Of a DNA stretch of 64,000 bases, positions 48,657 to 60,308 are shown one piece after another (within the stretch, counting starts at the first letter, position 1; every line of letters begins with the position of its first letter). The DNA is from JANTGF01 sp963750735 (lineage in GTDB: Bacteria > Bacteroidota > Bacteroidia > Bacteroidales > VadinHA17): the NCBI GenBank assembly GCA_963750735.1, contig CAVVRY010000019.1, positions 705,960-769,959 on the forward strand, given 5' to 3'. Under the pieces are notes generated by a model. The model saw nothing but the letters and a program-made list of their open reading frames with translations, was not told the origin of the DNA and searched no databases. The translations under genes were made by a program, and so were the position numbers.

Positions 48657-49763
48657 ATGCAAACCATTAAGGTTATATTTATTATAGATAGTCTGGTGCG
48701 GGGTGGGAAGGAGCGAAGGTTGATAGAATTAATCAAAGCATTTAATGATCTTGGCTATATTGAAGTTATGGTGGTTCTGTTAAAGGATGTTTTGCAATAC
48801 CAGGAAATATATAATTTATCAAAAGTTGATGTAAAGATACTTAAGCGAAAAATTAAAAAGGACCCTGAATTTGTTTTAGAAATAATAAAACTTTGTAAAT
48901 TGTTTAAGCCCGATATTATTCATAGCTGGGGCTCAATGCCTTCAATATATGCTATACCTGCAATTAGCCTTTTAAATATAATATTTATTAATGGAATGAT
49001 CACAAATGCCTTTTATAAGCCATGGAATAAGGATTGGGTAAGGGCTAAATTATAATTTTACAGATTTCTAAATATGTATTGGCAAATTCTTATGCTGGAA
49101 TTAAAGCCTATAATGTATCTGCTAAGAAATCTAGAATTATTCACAATGGATTTAATTTTTCTAGAATAACCAATCTTGATCCAAAAGAAAAGATCAGAAA
49201 TAAATTTCATATAAAGACAAGATATGTAATAGGAATGGTGGGATCTTTTTACTATAATAAGGATTATAATTTATTTTTAAATGCTGCTATGAAAATTTTA
49301 AATACTCGAAATGATATTTCATTTATTTTAATTGGTGATGGTCCTGATTTACAGCATTGTATTGGATTAGTTATGCCTGAGTATAAAAATAATATCTTGT
49401 TTTTAGGAAGGCAGGAAAATGTTGAATCCATTGTTAATATTTTTGATATTGGAGTACTAGTTACCAATAATAACGTAGCAAAAGAAGGTATTTCTAATTC
49501 AATAATGGAATATATGGCATTGGGTAAACCGGTAATTGCTAGTAAAGGAGGTGGTACAGAAGAAATTATGGTTGATAATGAGACGGTATTATAATAGATG
49601 CTGGATCACAGAATGAACTCGTTCAATCAATCGAATATTTGATTAATAATTTCCAGAAGGTTATAAAATGGGCAGTCTCGGCAGAAAAAGAATTCAAGAA
49701 AACTTTAGTATTGAGGCGATGGTGTCATCAACATTAGAACTTTATGAGGAACTTAATTGTTAA
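48657..49763 (+). CDS. GT4-like glycosyltransferase C, frameshifted
   Basis: About 365 aa in four pieces. N-terminal half: IKVIFIIDSLVRGGKERRLI, PDIIHSWGSMPS. C-terminal half: SRIIHNGFNFSRI, IGMVGSFYYNKDY, FILIGDGPDLQ, NILFLGRQENVESI and EGISNSIMEYMALGKPVIAS with the E-x7-E region. Frames change near 49,055, 49,590 and 49,665. The GGKERRL acceptor loop is typical of GT4 enzymes of O-antigen loci. Confidence 0.78.
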
Positions 49764-49894
49764 ATAATCAAAGTTGACACAAGAACTTTTTAAAAAGTTA
49801 TTATGTATATTAATTATTTAAAGCTAGAAGCTAATAATGTAGCTGACATTTTAAGATTTTTGTTTAAATTGCCGTTTAACTTTTTTTTAAATAA

Positions 49895-50858
49895 ATGAAA
49901 ATTCTTTTTGTAAGTAGTGGAAATTCTAAACATGGGATTCAACCTCTTGTATTAAATCAGGGAGAGTCATTAAGAAGTCATGAAAACTCTGTCGAGTATT
50001 TTACTATTAAAGGGAAGGGCTTTTTTGGGTATATTAAAAATATAAAATTTTTAAAACAGTACCTAAAAAAACACAAATTTGATATTATTCATGCACATTA
50101 TGCTTCATTTGTTGGTTGGGTGAGCATCCTTGCTGCATCAAAGATTCCAGTTGTTATTTCTGTTATGGGTTCTGATGCATATGGGCGATATAATCTAAAA
50201 GGCAGACGTTGTCTTAGGAGTTATCCTGAAATGCTTCTTACCCAGTTAATACAGCCGTTTGCAAGTGGCATAATTGTGAAGTCCAAGAATATCCTAGGTT
50301 ACATACGGAGGAAAGAAAAGACCTATCTAGTCCCAAATGGGGTTAATTTTAAGAGATTTTCCCCTCAGAATAAAATAGAATGCAGAAAAAAATTAGGATT
50401 ACCAACAGACAAAAAATTAATTCTTTTTTCTGGCAAATCCAGAGAAGATTGGGAAAAACTTTAAGTTATTAAGTGCTGCCGCAAGTTTCTTGAAAACAGA
50501 AAATTTTGAGATTATAAATCCATTTCCTATTGAAAACAAGCTATTCCCTTTGTATTTAAATGCATGTGATGTCTTCGTCCTAACCTCTTTTAATGAGGGA
50601 TCCCCTAATGTAATAAAGGAAGCAATGGCTTGCAATGTACCAATTGTTTCAACTGATGTTGGAGATGTTAAAGAGGTTATTTTGGATACTGAAGGGTGCT
50701 TTATTACAAGCTATGATCCAGTGGATGTGGCCAATAAAATTGATAAAGCTATGGCATTTAATATGTCAACAAAAGGAAGAGAAAATATTGAGTTTCTTGA
50801 ATCAAATGTAATTGCAAATAACTTGATAAGTATTTATAGGGAAGTTATTACTAAGTAA
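49895..50858 (+). CDS. GT4-like glycosyltransferase D, one frameshift
   Basis: About 321 aa. N-terminal: MKILFVSSGNSKHGIQPLV, DIIHAHYASFVGWVSIL, VVISVMGSDAYG. C-terminal: YLVPNGVNFKRFSP, then after an indel near 50,455 the continuation KLLSAAASFLKTENFEIIN, LNACDVFVLTSFNEGSPNVI and EAMACNVPIVSTDVGDVKEV. The region between is shortened compared with the family, so a further deletion is possible. Ends 1 bp before asnB. Confidence 0.78.
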
Positions 50859-50859
50859 T

Positions 50860-52716
50860 ATGTGTGGAATTACAGGGGTATATCATTTTGATAATAATCG
50901 TAAAGTTGAACAACTTCGTCTTAAGAAGATGACAGACATTATCAGGCATAGAGGGCCTGACGATGATGGATTTTATTTTAATGGTAATATTGGTATGGGG
51001 CATAGGCGATTATCAATCATTGATCTTAATACTGGAGATCAACCAATGTATAACCAAGACAAAAGTATATCTGTTATATTGAATGGGGAGATATACAACT
51101 ATGTTGAGCTAAGAGAAGAGTTGATAGAGAAAGGTCATAAGTTTTTTACAACTTCTGATACAGAGGTTGTTATTAAATCATATGAGGAATGGGGAGTATA
51201 TTGTCAATCTAAATTTAATGGCATGTGGGCTTTTGCTCTCTGGGATAATAGGAACAAGCAGTTATTCTTATCCCGCGATAGAATTTGGGAAAAACCATTA
51301 CATTATTCTTTATGGGATAATTCTTTAATTTTTGGTTCAGAAATTAAATCTATCATAGAATATGGCGTACCAAAAGATTATATGATTGAATTGTTGGAAA
51401 TATATTTAGTGTTTAGTTCTATACCGGCCCCCTATACTTTCTTTAGGAATATTAAGAAACTAAAGCCAGGTCATTATATCATTGCTAACCTGAATGGTAT
51501 GCAGGAATTTAGTTATTGGGATTTGCCTGAAATTGATGAACAGAAAATGCTCAAGGATAAGAATAGAATATATGAGGAATTTGAAAATTTACTGCAAAAT
51601 TCAGTAAAATTAAGAATGAGAAGTGATGTTCCCGTGGGTGCATTTCTTAGTGGAGGTTTGGACTCGTCAGCAATTGTTAGTTTAATGGCAAAAGAGATTA
51701 ATGAGGCTGTTAATACTTTCACAATTGGGTATAAGGAAAGGGACTATGATGAAAGTAGCCTTGCCGCGGAGGTTGCAGAAAAATTTAATACCAATCATTC
51801 ATTTGGGACTGTTGCTCCCGGTAATTTTGAAAACTCATTAAAAGAAATCGTATTTCATTATGATGAGCCATTTGGAGATTCTTCCGCTATCGCAACAGGT
51901 TTGGTTTCAAAACTTGCATCCAAAAAAGTAAAAGTAGTTTTAACTGGAGATGGAGGGGACGAGGCTCTGTCTGGATATACAATATACCAGGGCATGAAAT
52001 TTGCAAGTTTATATCAGCAGTTTCCAGGTTTTATGAGGAATTCATTTTCAGGTTTGCTTCAATTTTTACAGCCAGAAACTCGAGGAAATTTGAGATATAG
52101 AATTAATAAAATCGAGAATGTACTGTTTTCATCTGAGCTGCCTTTCGATAAAAGAATTTTGCACAAACGATCCTTTACGGATTTTAATCAGCTTAAAAAA
52201 CTCACAAATACAATTCCCAATAAAATAAATGTTGAAGATTATTTTGCTGATATCGTTAAAAATATTCCTTATAAAGATGATTTTTACAGGGTAATGTATT
52301 TAAACATTAAATTTGATTTGCCAAATGATTATCTTGTAAAAGTTGATCGCATGAGCATGGCTTATGGGTTGGAAGTAAGAGTTCCATTTCTTGATCATAG
52401 GTTGATTGAATATATGGTGAAAGTTGATAAGAATGTAAAAATGCAGGGATGGGAAAGGAAGAGTATTCTCAAAAGAACGATTGGCAAAAATTTACCTAAA
52501 AGTATCTTAAATGCACCTAAGAAAGGATTTGAAGTTCCTTTGCGAGAGTGGTTTAAAAAAGATTCATTTCGTGCAAAGTTGAATGAATTGGAAGAATTGG
52601 GTAATATTCTTGACAAGAAATCTCTAAACAGATTTATTTTAGAAAATCAAAGAGGAGAAAGAGACAATGGTAATTTTCTTTGGAGTCTTTTTGTCCTTAA
52701 AAAAGTTTTAGATTGA
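50860..52716 (+). CDS. asnB: glutamine-hydrolysing asparagine synthase family protein
   Basis: 618 aa, intact. Ntn glutaminase domain with the catalytic Cys2 (MCGITGVYHF), RHRGPDDDG and NGEIYNYVELR. The synthase domain has PP-loop LSGGLDSS near residue 263, DEPFGDSSAIAT and TGDGGDEALSGY. It transfers glutamine nitrogen to an acyl-adenylate. In surface-glycan loci such WbmH/Alb-type homologues often amidate uronic acids instead of making asparagine; the upstream neighbours and the AlgD-like gene downstream agree with that. It follows glycosyltransferase D with a 1-bp gap. Confidence 0.9.
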   Translation: MCGITGVYHFDNNRKVEQLRLKKMTDIIRHRGPDDDGFYFNGNIGMGHRRLSIIDLNTGDQPMYNQDKSISVILNGEIYNYVELREELIEKGHKFFTTSDTEVVIKSYEEWGVYCQSKFNGMWAFALWDNRNKQLFLSRDRIWEKPLHYSLWDNSLIFGSEIKSIIEYGVPKDYMIELLEIYLVFSSIPAPYTFFRNIKKLKPGHYIIANLNGMQEFSYWDLPEIDEQKMLKDKNRIYEEFENLLQNSVKLRMRSDVPVGAFLSGGLDSSAIVSLMAKEINEAVNTFTIGYKERDYDESSLAAEVAEKFNTNHSFGTVAPGNFENSLKEIVFHYDEPFGDSSAIATGLVSKLASKKVKVVLTGDGGDEALSGYTIYQGMKFASLYQQFPGFMRNSFSGLLQFLQPETRGNLRYRINKIENVLFSSELPFDKRILHKRSFTDFNQLKKLTNTIPNKINVEDYFADIVKNIPYKDDFYRVMYLNIKFDLPNDYLVKVDRMSMAYGLEVRVPFLDHRLIEYMVKVDKNVKMQGWERKSILKRTIGKNLPKSILNAPKKGFEVPLREWFKKDSFRAKLNELEELGNILDKKSLNRFILENQRGERDNGNFLWSLFVLKKVLD

Positions 52717-52766
52717 TCACTTAGTATGTTGCATTTTCATCTTAATACATTATTTAATTTATTTAA

Positions 52767-53766
52767 ATGAAGATTTTAATTGATATTTATCATACACCAC
52801 AATTTAACTTTTTTAAAAATGTTATACTCAAACTTTCTAAAAATGAAGTTGATTTATGTTGTGTTAATAGAGGTAAATTGGTGGATGTTATTAAGAACGA
52901 TTGTCCGGGATATAATTTAAATGTATTTGGGGATTATAAATATAATAAGGGCAAATTCTCAATGCTTTTTCTAATAATAATTCCCACTCTATTTTCGCTG
53001 ATAAGATTAATGATTAAAAATCATTATGACTTTGTTGTCACAGCCCATTATATGGCAAATCTGGCAGCTAAACTTGTATAGGGTACCAAATATTGCTTTT
53101 ATTGATGACCCGAGAAAATTTGTTTTTCAGATTGCAAAGTATTCAACTAACGAACTTTATTTACCATCATTTAATGTCAATTTCCCAGATACAGAGGCTT
53201 TTAACGCATTAAAAGAATGGGCATATTTGTCACCATCTTATTTCGAACCGAATTCTTCGGTTCTTGAAAAATTTGATTTGGCTAAAAAGGAGTACTTTTT
53301 TATTAGAGAAGTAGATACTAAAACAAGTAACTACCTAGGGCAGGAGGAAGATATAATTCTTTCAATATCAAATAAATTCCCCAAAAATTTACCTGTTGTG
53401 TTATCCTTAGAGAAGAAAAAGAATGCGCTAAAGTATCCTAAACATTGGATAATCCTAAACGAACCCGTTGGAGATATTTATTCCTTGATGTATTTTAGTA
53501 AATTAGTTATTTCCTCGGGTGACAGTATGGCAAGGGAAGGCGGTATGCTTGGCGTACCTAGTATCTATTGTGGATATAGAGATATGCCCGCCAATAATGT
53601 ATTAATATCAAAAGGTATTCTCCATAAGGTCCTTCCTGAAAAAGTTAATGATTTCATATTAGATGAGCTAATTTTGAAATCAAATCAAATTGAACAGGAG
53701 GAATTTAGGTTATTATTATTTAGAGGATTGGATAGATGTAACAAAATTGATCTTAGAAAAGATTGA
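52767..53766 (+). CDS. DUF354 family GT-B-like protein, one frameshift
   Basis: About 333 aa. It opens MKILIDIYHTPQFNFFKNVI, the DUF354 start, has a membrane-associated hydrophobic segment (MLFLIIIPTLFSLIRLMI), then switches frame near 53,080 and continues with NIAFIDDPRKFVFQIAKYS, LSPSYFEPNSSVLEKF, YSLMYFSKLVISSGDSMARE and GVPSIYCGY. This is a glycosyltransferase-like fold of unknown function found in archaeal and bacterial glycan loci. Between asnB and the dehydrogenase. Confidence 0.72.
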
Positions 53767-53797
53767 TTTTTATGTTAATTAATAAAATTTTGTTAAA

Positions 53798-55104
53798 ATG
53801 AAAATTTCAATATTTGGACTTGGATATGTAGGCTGTGTAAGTCTTGGTTGCCTCTCTCATTTAGGTCATAAAGTAATAGGAGTAGATATAAGTGACACCA
53901 AAATTCAATTAATTAATAAAGGAAAACCTACAATTATTGAAAAGGACATTGATAAATATATTCAAAGAGGGTATGATGATGCATTGATCTCGGCTACTGA
54001 TGATTACAAGCAATCGATTTTGGAAAGTGATGTTTCTTTTATCTGTGTTGGAACTCCCTCAACTGAAAATGGACATCTAAAGCTGGATTATGTTTTTAAT
54101 ACAGCCAGGGCAAATATCTGATGCACTGATGGAAAAAAAAAGAATTCCATACTGTTGTTATTAGGAGTACTGTATTTCCAGGGACAAATCATAAATATGC
54201 TGAAATCATTGAAAAAATGACAGGCAAAACTAGAAATAAAGATTTTGCAATTGTATCAAATCCTGAGTTCTTAAGAGAGGGGTCAGCGGTGGAGGATTAT
54301 TTTAACCCTGCACTTACAGTAATTGGAAGTGAAAGCTCTATTGCTATTGAAATAATGAAAAAAATTTACAAACCAATTAATGCACCAATTGTTGAAACAT
54401 CTGTTGGTGTGGCCAAGATAATAAAATATGTCAATAACTCCTTCCATGCTTTAAAAATAAGCTTCGCAAATGAAGTTGGCAATATATGTAAATCTTTAAA
54501 TATTGATTCTCATGAGGTAATGAGAGTTTTTGGAATGGATGATCGTTTAAACATTTCAACATATTATTTTAAGCCAGGTTTTGCTTATGGTGGCTCATGT
54601 CTTCCAAAGGACTTAAAGGGTTTACAAACCATAGCACATGATGCCTATTTAAAAACCCATGTCTTGGATGCAATTGTTTTAACAAATGAGTATCAAAAAG
54701 AAAGAGCTTATGATATGATAGTTAAAACAGGAAAGCGCAAGATTGGAATATTTGGACTTAGTTTTAAAAAGGGAACAGATGATTTGAGGTATAGTCCAAC
54801 AGTAGATTTAGCAGAAAAGCTATTAGGCAAAGGGCATGAGGTATATATATATGACAAAAATGTTAAATTATCCAATATTAGTGGAACAAATAAAGAATTT
54901 ATTGATAAACATATACCACATTTATCAAATTTAATTTCTGATGATGCTTTGGCTGTTTATAAAAGTTCTGATGTTGTAGTTTTTCATTATAAGGAAGACC
55001 TTTTTAATGAACTTATTGAAGGAAATAAAGACAAGATAATAATTGACCTAGCAAGAATTACAGAAAATATGGAGGTAAATAATTATAATGGAATAAGTTG
55101 GTAG
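53798..55104 (+). CDS. AlgD-like nucleotide-sugar (GDP-mannose/UDP-glucose) 6-dehydrogenase, two frameshifts
   Basis: About 435 aa. N-terminal NAD domain MKISIFGLGYVGCVSLGCL and SDVSFICVGTPSTENG; central part SNPEFLREGSAVEDYFNP; catalytic Cys in YGGSCLPKDLKGL (codon near 54,598); C-terminal domain IGIFGLSFKKGTDDLRYSP. The segment LNISTYYFKPGFAYGGSCLPKD resembles GDP-mannose dehydrogenase more than UDP-glucose dehydrogenase (which usually has GGSCFPKD). It oxidises C6 to a uronic acid. Indels lie near 54,110 and in an A9 run (54,133-54,141). Last gene of the plus-strand locus. Confidence 0.82.
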
Positions 55105-55422
55105 TCCTTATAGTTTCCATATTGGCAAGAAATTCTTAAAACTCGATTTCTAGCTTTCCTGAAAAATCTAACTCATTATTTTTTTGAGGTGTCTTCTCAA
55201 GGAAAGGAGATTTTCAACTCCTATTTGTCGAAAGTCAAAATTAAAGGAGCCAAAAGAATACAATAACAAATATCCTCGAATGATCAGAATAAACTGAAAT
55301 CATTACATATCGGAATTCAAGGAGAAGAAAAAGGACCATGCCCAAAATGGATTAGGGCATAATCCTAAAATAAATTTAGAATAGAACTAACTATTTGTTT
55401 TGTGTATGAATATCTAAAGCTT
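55105..55422. other. 318-bp region between the glycan locus and the T9SS block
   Basis: No terminator hairpin or protein-like ORF could be supported; the sequence is slightly less AT-biased than the other spacers and might be the remains of a gene, but I cannot assign one. It separates convergent genes. Confidence 0.4.
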
Positions 55423-56914
55423 TTATTGAAGTATGAATCTCTTGTTCATATTGCCATTTTTGGTAGATACTTTTAGTATATAAATACCTTTTGCATGGTC
55501 CTCAATATTTATCGGGTATAATCTATTGCCTGCCTGGTTTCTGTAATTTTCACTCCAAACTAATTTTTCCATTAATTGAAAGAACCTGTATCTCTATATT
55601 TTGACTTTCCTCAATATTCATCTCTACGCTAAAGGATCCACTATTTGGATTAGGATATAGTTTCAAATCAAGATTCTCCGAAAACTCAACCACATCCAAT
55701 GTATTACTTCCACTTAATATATATTGGCCACTAAATCCTCCAAGGGTATCCTGTGAAATTGCAATTTCAACATATCCTATACCATCAGTAGTAGTAGAAG
55801 AACCTCCATCATCTGAAACTATGGTATAACCATTCACTTTAACCCAGGTTGAAGAAGTAGCCATATCACGCCTGAATAATTCCAATTGGGTCTCATCATC
55901 TATACCACTGATATTGTCATAATGGAAGTTTACCATAGCATCAAAGGTACCATCAAACAATGGGTTTTCTGACCAAATTTCCCAATAGGTGTCAGCAATA
56001 TTTGTTAATCCGGTATTATCATTGGGTGGGCTATTCACTTGAATGGCTGTAAGTGAAAACCCATCCCCAGGGGTAGCATCATCTGTTCCGAATAATAACA
56101 TCAACCTCACAATCAGTAGTTTCAGTAATATCGGCAGAAATTGAAAAAATGGAAGCATCACCAACTGGTGCAGTTGAAGTTGACCATGCAGTTTCAGTGG
56201 CCATATCTGTAAGTGTTCCATCATTTCCATTCGGGGAAGAATCAGAAGCTGTTGAACCGGTTGTTTCATCAAACTGCCAATAGCCTGCCAATTCAGTTTC
56301 GTCTCCAACAAGCACAGCATTCATTGATTCTTGTATTTCCTGCTCCGATTTTGTCGCATTCCATACTTTGACTTCATCCAGAACGCCATTAAGTGCCTCC
56401 TCATCATTAAATCGGTTTCCAATATTAAAATCAGCATCACTTTGAACCATATCACAATAAGTTCCTTTGGTGTTCCTTCCAATTGTCCATTTACAAATAT
56501 TTTAATAGAGTTACCGTCATATGTTCCGGCTAAATGGTACCATTTATTAGCCTGAAAAGAAGTGGTTCCGGCTGTAAATTGCCAATCTATTCCATCGTGT
56601 ATGAAAAATCTGGGATAACCATTATCTTCAAGAATCAAAGCATATGTACCCGTTTTTGAAAGAATATGTGGTCTGATGGGTTGCAGAAGTTGCTTCATTC
56701 AAATATACCCAACATTCCACTGTAATTGAATCAGCCGGGTTTAGGTCTCCCACCAGAACTGGATGGAACAAACAACAATATCATCAACTCCATCAAATGT
56801 TAGGGAGTTATTGGGTCCCTGGGCATAGACCTTGCCAATACCGCTAAATATGAATAATGCAGCTAGGAAGGTGAATGTTGTTTTGTTGTACTTTGTAAGT
56901 AAAAATGTTTTCAT
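55423..56914 (-). CDS. LamG-domain secreted protein with T9SS type A sorting domain, several frameshifts
   Basis: About 495 aa. Signal peptide (KTTFTFLAALFIFSG...YAQG). LamG/concanavalin-like domain: NNSLTFDGVDD, ADSITVECWVYLN, FQANKWYHLAGTYDGNSIKI, GVLDEVKVWNATKSEQEIQ, GYWQFDETTG. The C-terminus is a type A T9SS signal: LDLKLYPNPNSGSFSVEM, IEIQVLSINGK, GNRLYPINI and AKGIYILKVST. The last part and the first 70 residues need frame changes; about five indels are seen (near 56,740, 56,690, 56,440, 56,090, 55,565). Cargo exported by T9SS to the cell surface; ligand unknown. Confidence 0.8.
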
Positions 56915-57102
56915 ATTAATTTTTTTTAAGGGTTTATTTTAGATTCAATATCCATAGAATTTACCTGGTAAAAGTAATAAAAAGCTTGCCAAAATGATTA
57001 AAATTTGCATAGCCTTTATAAGTAGACATACGAAATATTTACATAAATGTTTTTACTTTTGAAGTTTTTCTTAATTGGAGGTAAGAAAAAAACAATCCAA
57101 TT

Positions 57103-58850
57103 TTATTTTACTAGTCTTTCATTTCCCCTAAATTTGACTATAAATGCCTGGCTGTATTTCGTATTTTTCAATTTGCTATGCAGATTCAAAGCCTCTTTAG
57201 CAGTAGTGAATCTTCCGATCGTATACCTGTATAAATCCATATAATAATACTCAAAACATGGGTATTTCTTTCCTTCAATAGTAACATCAAAGGTTCCCAT
57301 TGATTTCCCTGATGAAAGGATCTGCACTCTATAATTAATTGAGTTATCAATCTCTATAGTTTTGGGAGCAGGTCTATTTTCTGGAGCAACCTGCTTTGTA
57401 GGAGTAGCAGTTACAATTGGTTTTGCTGTGGCTGGCTTTTTAACAAAAACATTCTTATCCAGGGTGCGTTCATTATTTTTAAAAGCAACCACAAAGGCTC
57501 CATTATGGCCGCTGGCCCGGCATTTCCTCTGAAACTCAGTAGCCTGTGCAAAATCATTAAAATTACCTACTGTCTGTCTATACGCACCTTTATAAAAATA
57601 CTCCCCAACTGAATAATTTTCACCATTGACTTTTACAGTTGAACTGGCCAATGATTTTTGTGAGGAAGAGATCTGGATGCGAAATTCAATTAGATCCTCT
57701 TTAACTTCTGGAACTTCCTTAACCTCCTTAACTGGAACAATTGCATTATCCTTTTCCTGAACTACTTCTTTTTTAACTGGTTTTTCTACTATTATTTCCT
57801 TAAATGCATCCTCAGATTCAGATATGTAGTCACCAACTAAATATTGATTACCTGTTTTCAAGATAGCGTAAAACACCTGGAATTTTTTCTTATATAAATT
57901 TCTGTTTGAGGAGAATAAAGCAAGGCCATTGTCTTCTTTGCTGACTGTAAAAGCAATATCTGTCCCGGTTGAATTGATAGGTTCACCAAGGTTTGTAGCA
58001 GTTATCCATTTCTTATCCTTATATATAGAATAGTAAATATCATAATCTCCAAATCCTATATGGCCATCACTTGCAAAATAAATTATGCCAGGTTCAATCA
58101 AGGATGGAAAATTTTCATTTCCCGGGGTATTTATACTGCTACCTAAATTTACTGGTTCAGACCAGACACCATTTTCATTTTTTACAATATATAAATCGAA
58201 TTTCCCATACCCACCAGGCATATCTGAAGCGAATATCATTATTTTTCCATCCCCGGACACTGAAGGTTGGATACAAGAGTAATCTTCCCCATTAAAGGGC
58301 AATTCGATAAAATCTTCTGAATACTCTGATTTGCCAAGTATAGGTGGATTGGCTTTTGCTTCAAATATTTTAATATTATCGTAATTTGAGTCCAAAAAAC
58401 CAGATCTTTTTGTAAAGTACATTCTAGAATAATCAGATGTAAAACTGGTTGATTCAGTAGGATAGGGGAATGCAAACTTACTTGTGAAATAGAAAGGTCT
58501 TCCAAGAGTATTGTTTTTAAGTTGAGAATGATAAGTGTCCAAAACTCCAAAAGATGCCCTGATTTTTTTATAGAATCGCTTGGTATCGAGCAGATAGATA
58601 ATTCCATTTTTGTAAAATTGAACACCAACAGCTGGTTCTTCCAGATCAAGCTTGAAAAGTTCAGCTGAAAACTGAACATTCTTGTTGATCAAGATCGAAT
58701 CATTTACAAAACTCAGATTTTTATTATTTTCTCTTTAGTAGCTGTTGATTTTGACTGTGAGAAGGAAGAAGGAGCTTGACCAAATATGATCAGAATAATA
58801 CAAAATATTAAATATCTTATAAGATTCTCTCTGATTAAATAAATGAAATG
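57103..58850 (-). CDS. PD40 propeller protein with two SPOR-like domains, N-terminal frameshift
   Basis: About 580 aa. A signal peptide (RYLIFCIILIIFGQAPSSFS) is readable near 58,830-58,760 in another frame than the rest; the join is near 58,730 and no ATG is found in the signal-peptide frame, so the start is approximate. PD40 repeats: IFASDMPGGYGKFDLYIVK, IYFASDGHIGFGDYDIYYS, LALFSSNRN. Two SPOR-like repeats follow (EFRIQISSSQKSLAS and YRVQILSSGKSMGTF, each with a Y-R-x-T-V/I-G strand). PD40 proteins of this kind occur with PorP/SprF genes as T9SS-linked periplasmic components, here with SPOR instead of an OmpA peptidoglycan anchor. Confidence 0.78.
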
Positions 58851-59125
58851 AATTTCTCATTTTATATCGTTTAAATAACTATATAAAGTATTCCCACATA
58901 TCAAGGATAATTGGAATATTGGAAATTTGTAAAAAGTTTACATGAAAGCACATAAAGTTCAACAGCATCATTCCAAACTCTCAATTGAGTGAATCCTCTA
59001 TTTATGTTTTTCCTTTCCATTCTTCCAAAATTCCTCTATAACTCTAATTATTTTCTTATATCTACCACTTATTTCAAGTTTTCTAAATTGGACTCTACCA
59101 GTATCTGCTATCCCCAAACCTGTTT

Positions 59126-60085
59126 TTACCCTGTCCAAGGTTTATACCTAAGCACTACTTCAATGGTTCCATAATTATAACTAATGATTTCACTTGTTGG
59201 GTATTCATAAGACAATCCAAAGAAAAAGTTACGATATTGGTATTGCCCCCAGATTGTAAAACCTGTATTCATTCTGTAAGAAAGCCCTGCTATTATGGAA
59301 TTAAAGTATAGCTTTAAATTTATGTCAAATTGCTTATAAACAGTAGAGATAGTTTCATCTGTAGCCTGGAACAATACGGAAGGTTCAACAATAATATCAT
59401 CATAAATTAAAAATTTTGTACCAGCAAAAAGGAAATATCTTCTTGAAATTGGTACTTGTTCAAAATTATCGTTAGACCATTTAATGGGTGTTTCAAAGAT
59501 TTGAGCTGCAGAAATCCCTCCAAAAAGATTTTTTCCATAATAATATACTCCAAAATTAGCATCAGGAACGAAAGCTCTTTGGGTTCCTTCGTTAATTAAA
59601 GGATCTCTCAATACATTCAATTCCCCATAATTTATTGAATAGGTAAATCCATTGAATGAAACACCAAATGAAATATGTTCAATAGATTTTCTACTAAGAG
59701 GAAGATGATATGCATAGGTAAACTGAAATCCAATTTTTTTAAGTGGTCCCGATGCATCATTGAACAGGTATCCACCCAATCCAACATTTGAAAACTGACT
59801 TCCCTTTTTAATTGATTTGCTTCCCAGGTTTAAGAAATTCCGCAAACGAGCCTGGGCACTGAGCATTTGTGTTTTTGGAGCACCGGATATTTTTGCTGTG
59901 TTTTGTCTTACTGAAAGATTTAGAATCGTATAATCCTTACTTCCTGCTATAGCAGGATTGATCAGGTATTGATTATTCAGATACTGACTCGGATAATAAA
60001 TAGGAATTTCCTGTGCATTAACAGAATTTACCATACCTCCTGCCAGGGACATTATAATAAGAACTATATATTTTCCTTTTATCAT
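59126..60085 (-). CDS. PorP/SprF family T9SS outer-membrane protein
   Basis: 319 aa, intact. Signal peptide (MIKGKYIVLIIMSLAGGMVNSVNAQE), then the family start PIYYPSQYLNNQYLINPAIAGSKDY, followed by amphipathic beta-strands with aromatic girdle residues and a final strand ending VVLRYKPW. PorP/SprF proteins are 8- to 14-strand barrels needed for surface attachment of type B T9SS cargo such as SprB. The neighbouring beta-helix cargo has precisely a type B sorting domain, so the pair fits. The region upstream is filled by repeat arrays (see cassette). Confidence 0.9.
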   Translation of the reverse strand: MIKGKYIVLIIMSLAGGMVNSVNAQEIPIYYPSQYLNNQYLINPAIAGSKDYTILNLSVRQNTAKISGAPKTQMLSAQARLRNFLNLGSKSIKKGSQFSNVGLGGYLFNDASGPLKKIGFQFTYAYHLPLSRKSIEHISFGVSFNGFTYSINYGELNVLRDPLINEGTQRAFVPDANFGVYYYGKNLFGGISAAQIFETPIKWSNDNFEQVPISRRYFLFAGTKFLIYDDIIVEPSVLFQATDETISTVYKQFDINLKLYFNSIIAGLSYRMNTGFTIWGQYQYRNFFFGLSYEYPTSEIISYNYGTIEVVLRYKPWTG

Positions 60086-60290
60086 TAAACAGTTATCAGT
60101 TACCAGTTATCATTGAATCAATTATCAATTATCAGTCCCGAAAAATTGCAAATTTTCAATTTGCTTCTTTTTCGAGGATCCTCGAAATGCTAATAAAATC
60201 GAAGATTTTAAGTATTTCGGGATTATCAATTATCAGTTATCAGTTATCAATTAACAGTAATCAGTTATCAGTTATATATTCTTTAAAAAT
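60086..60290. repeat. TTATCAG-type direct repeats with a nested palindrome
   Basis: Degenerate copies of TTATCAGTTATCA (variants TTATCAATTATCA, TAATCAG) run from 60,088 to 60,135 and again from 60,223 to 60,275. Between them is an imperfect inverted repeat TCCCGAAA (60,136-60,143) / TTTCGGGA (60,215-60,222) enclosing an 18-bp perfect palindrome centred at GGATCC (60,170-60,187). It lies directly upstream of porP and directly downstream of the four-helix-bundle gene. Confidence 0.85.
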
Positions 60291-60308
60291 ATGGTGTGTT
60301 TACTTTTC

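Noticed and set aside
48484..48687. 67-aa ORF between the GINT1-like gene and glycosyltransferase C
   Set aside because: Overlaps both neighbours, has biased AT-driven composition and no recognisable sequence.
55105..55422. Transposase remnant between the glycan locus and the T9SS block
   Set aside because: Some fragments read weakly like protein, but no DDE or zinc-finger motif or inverted repeats could be found.
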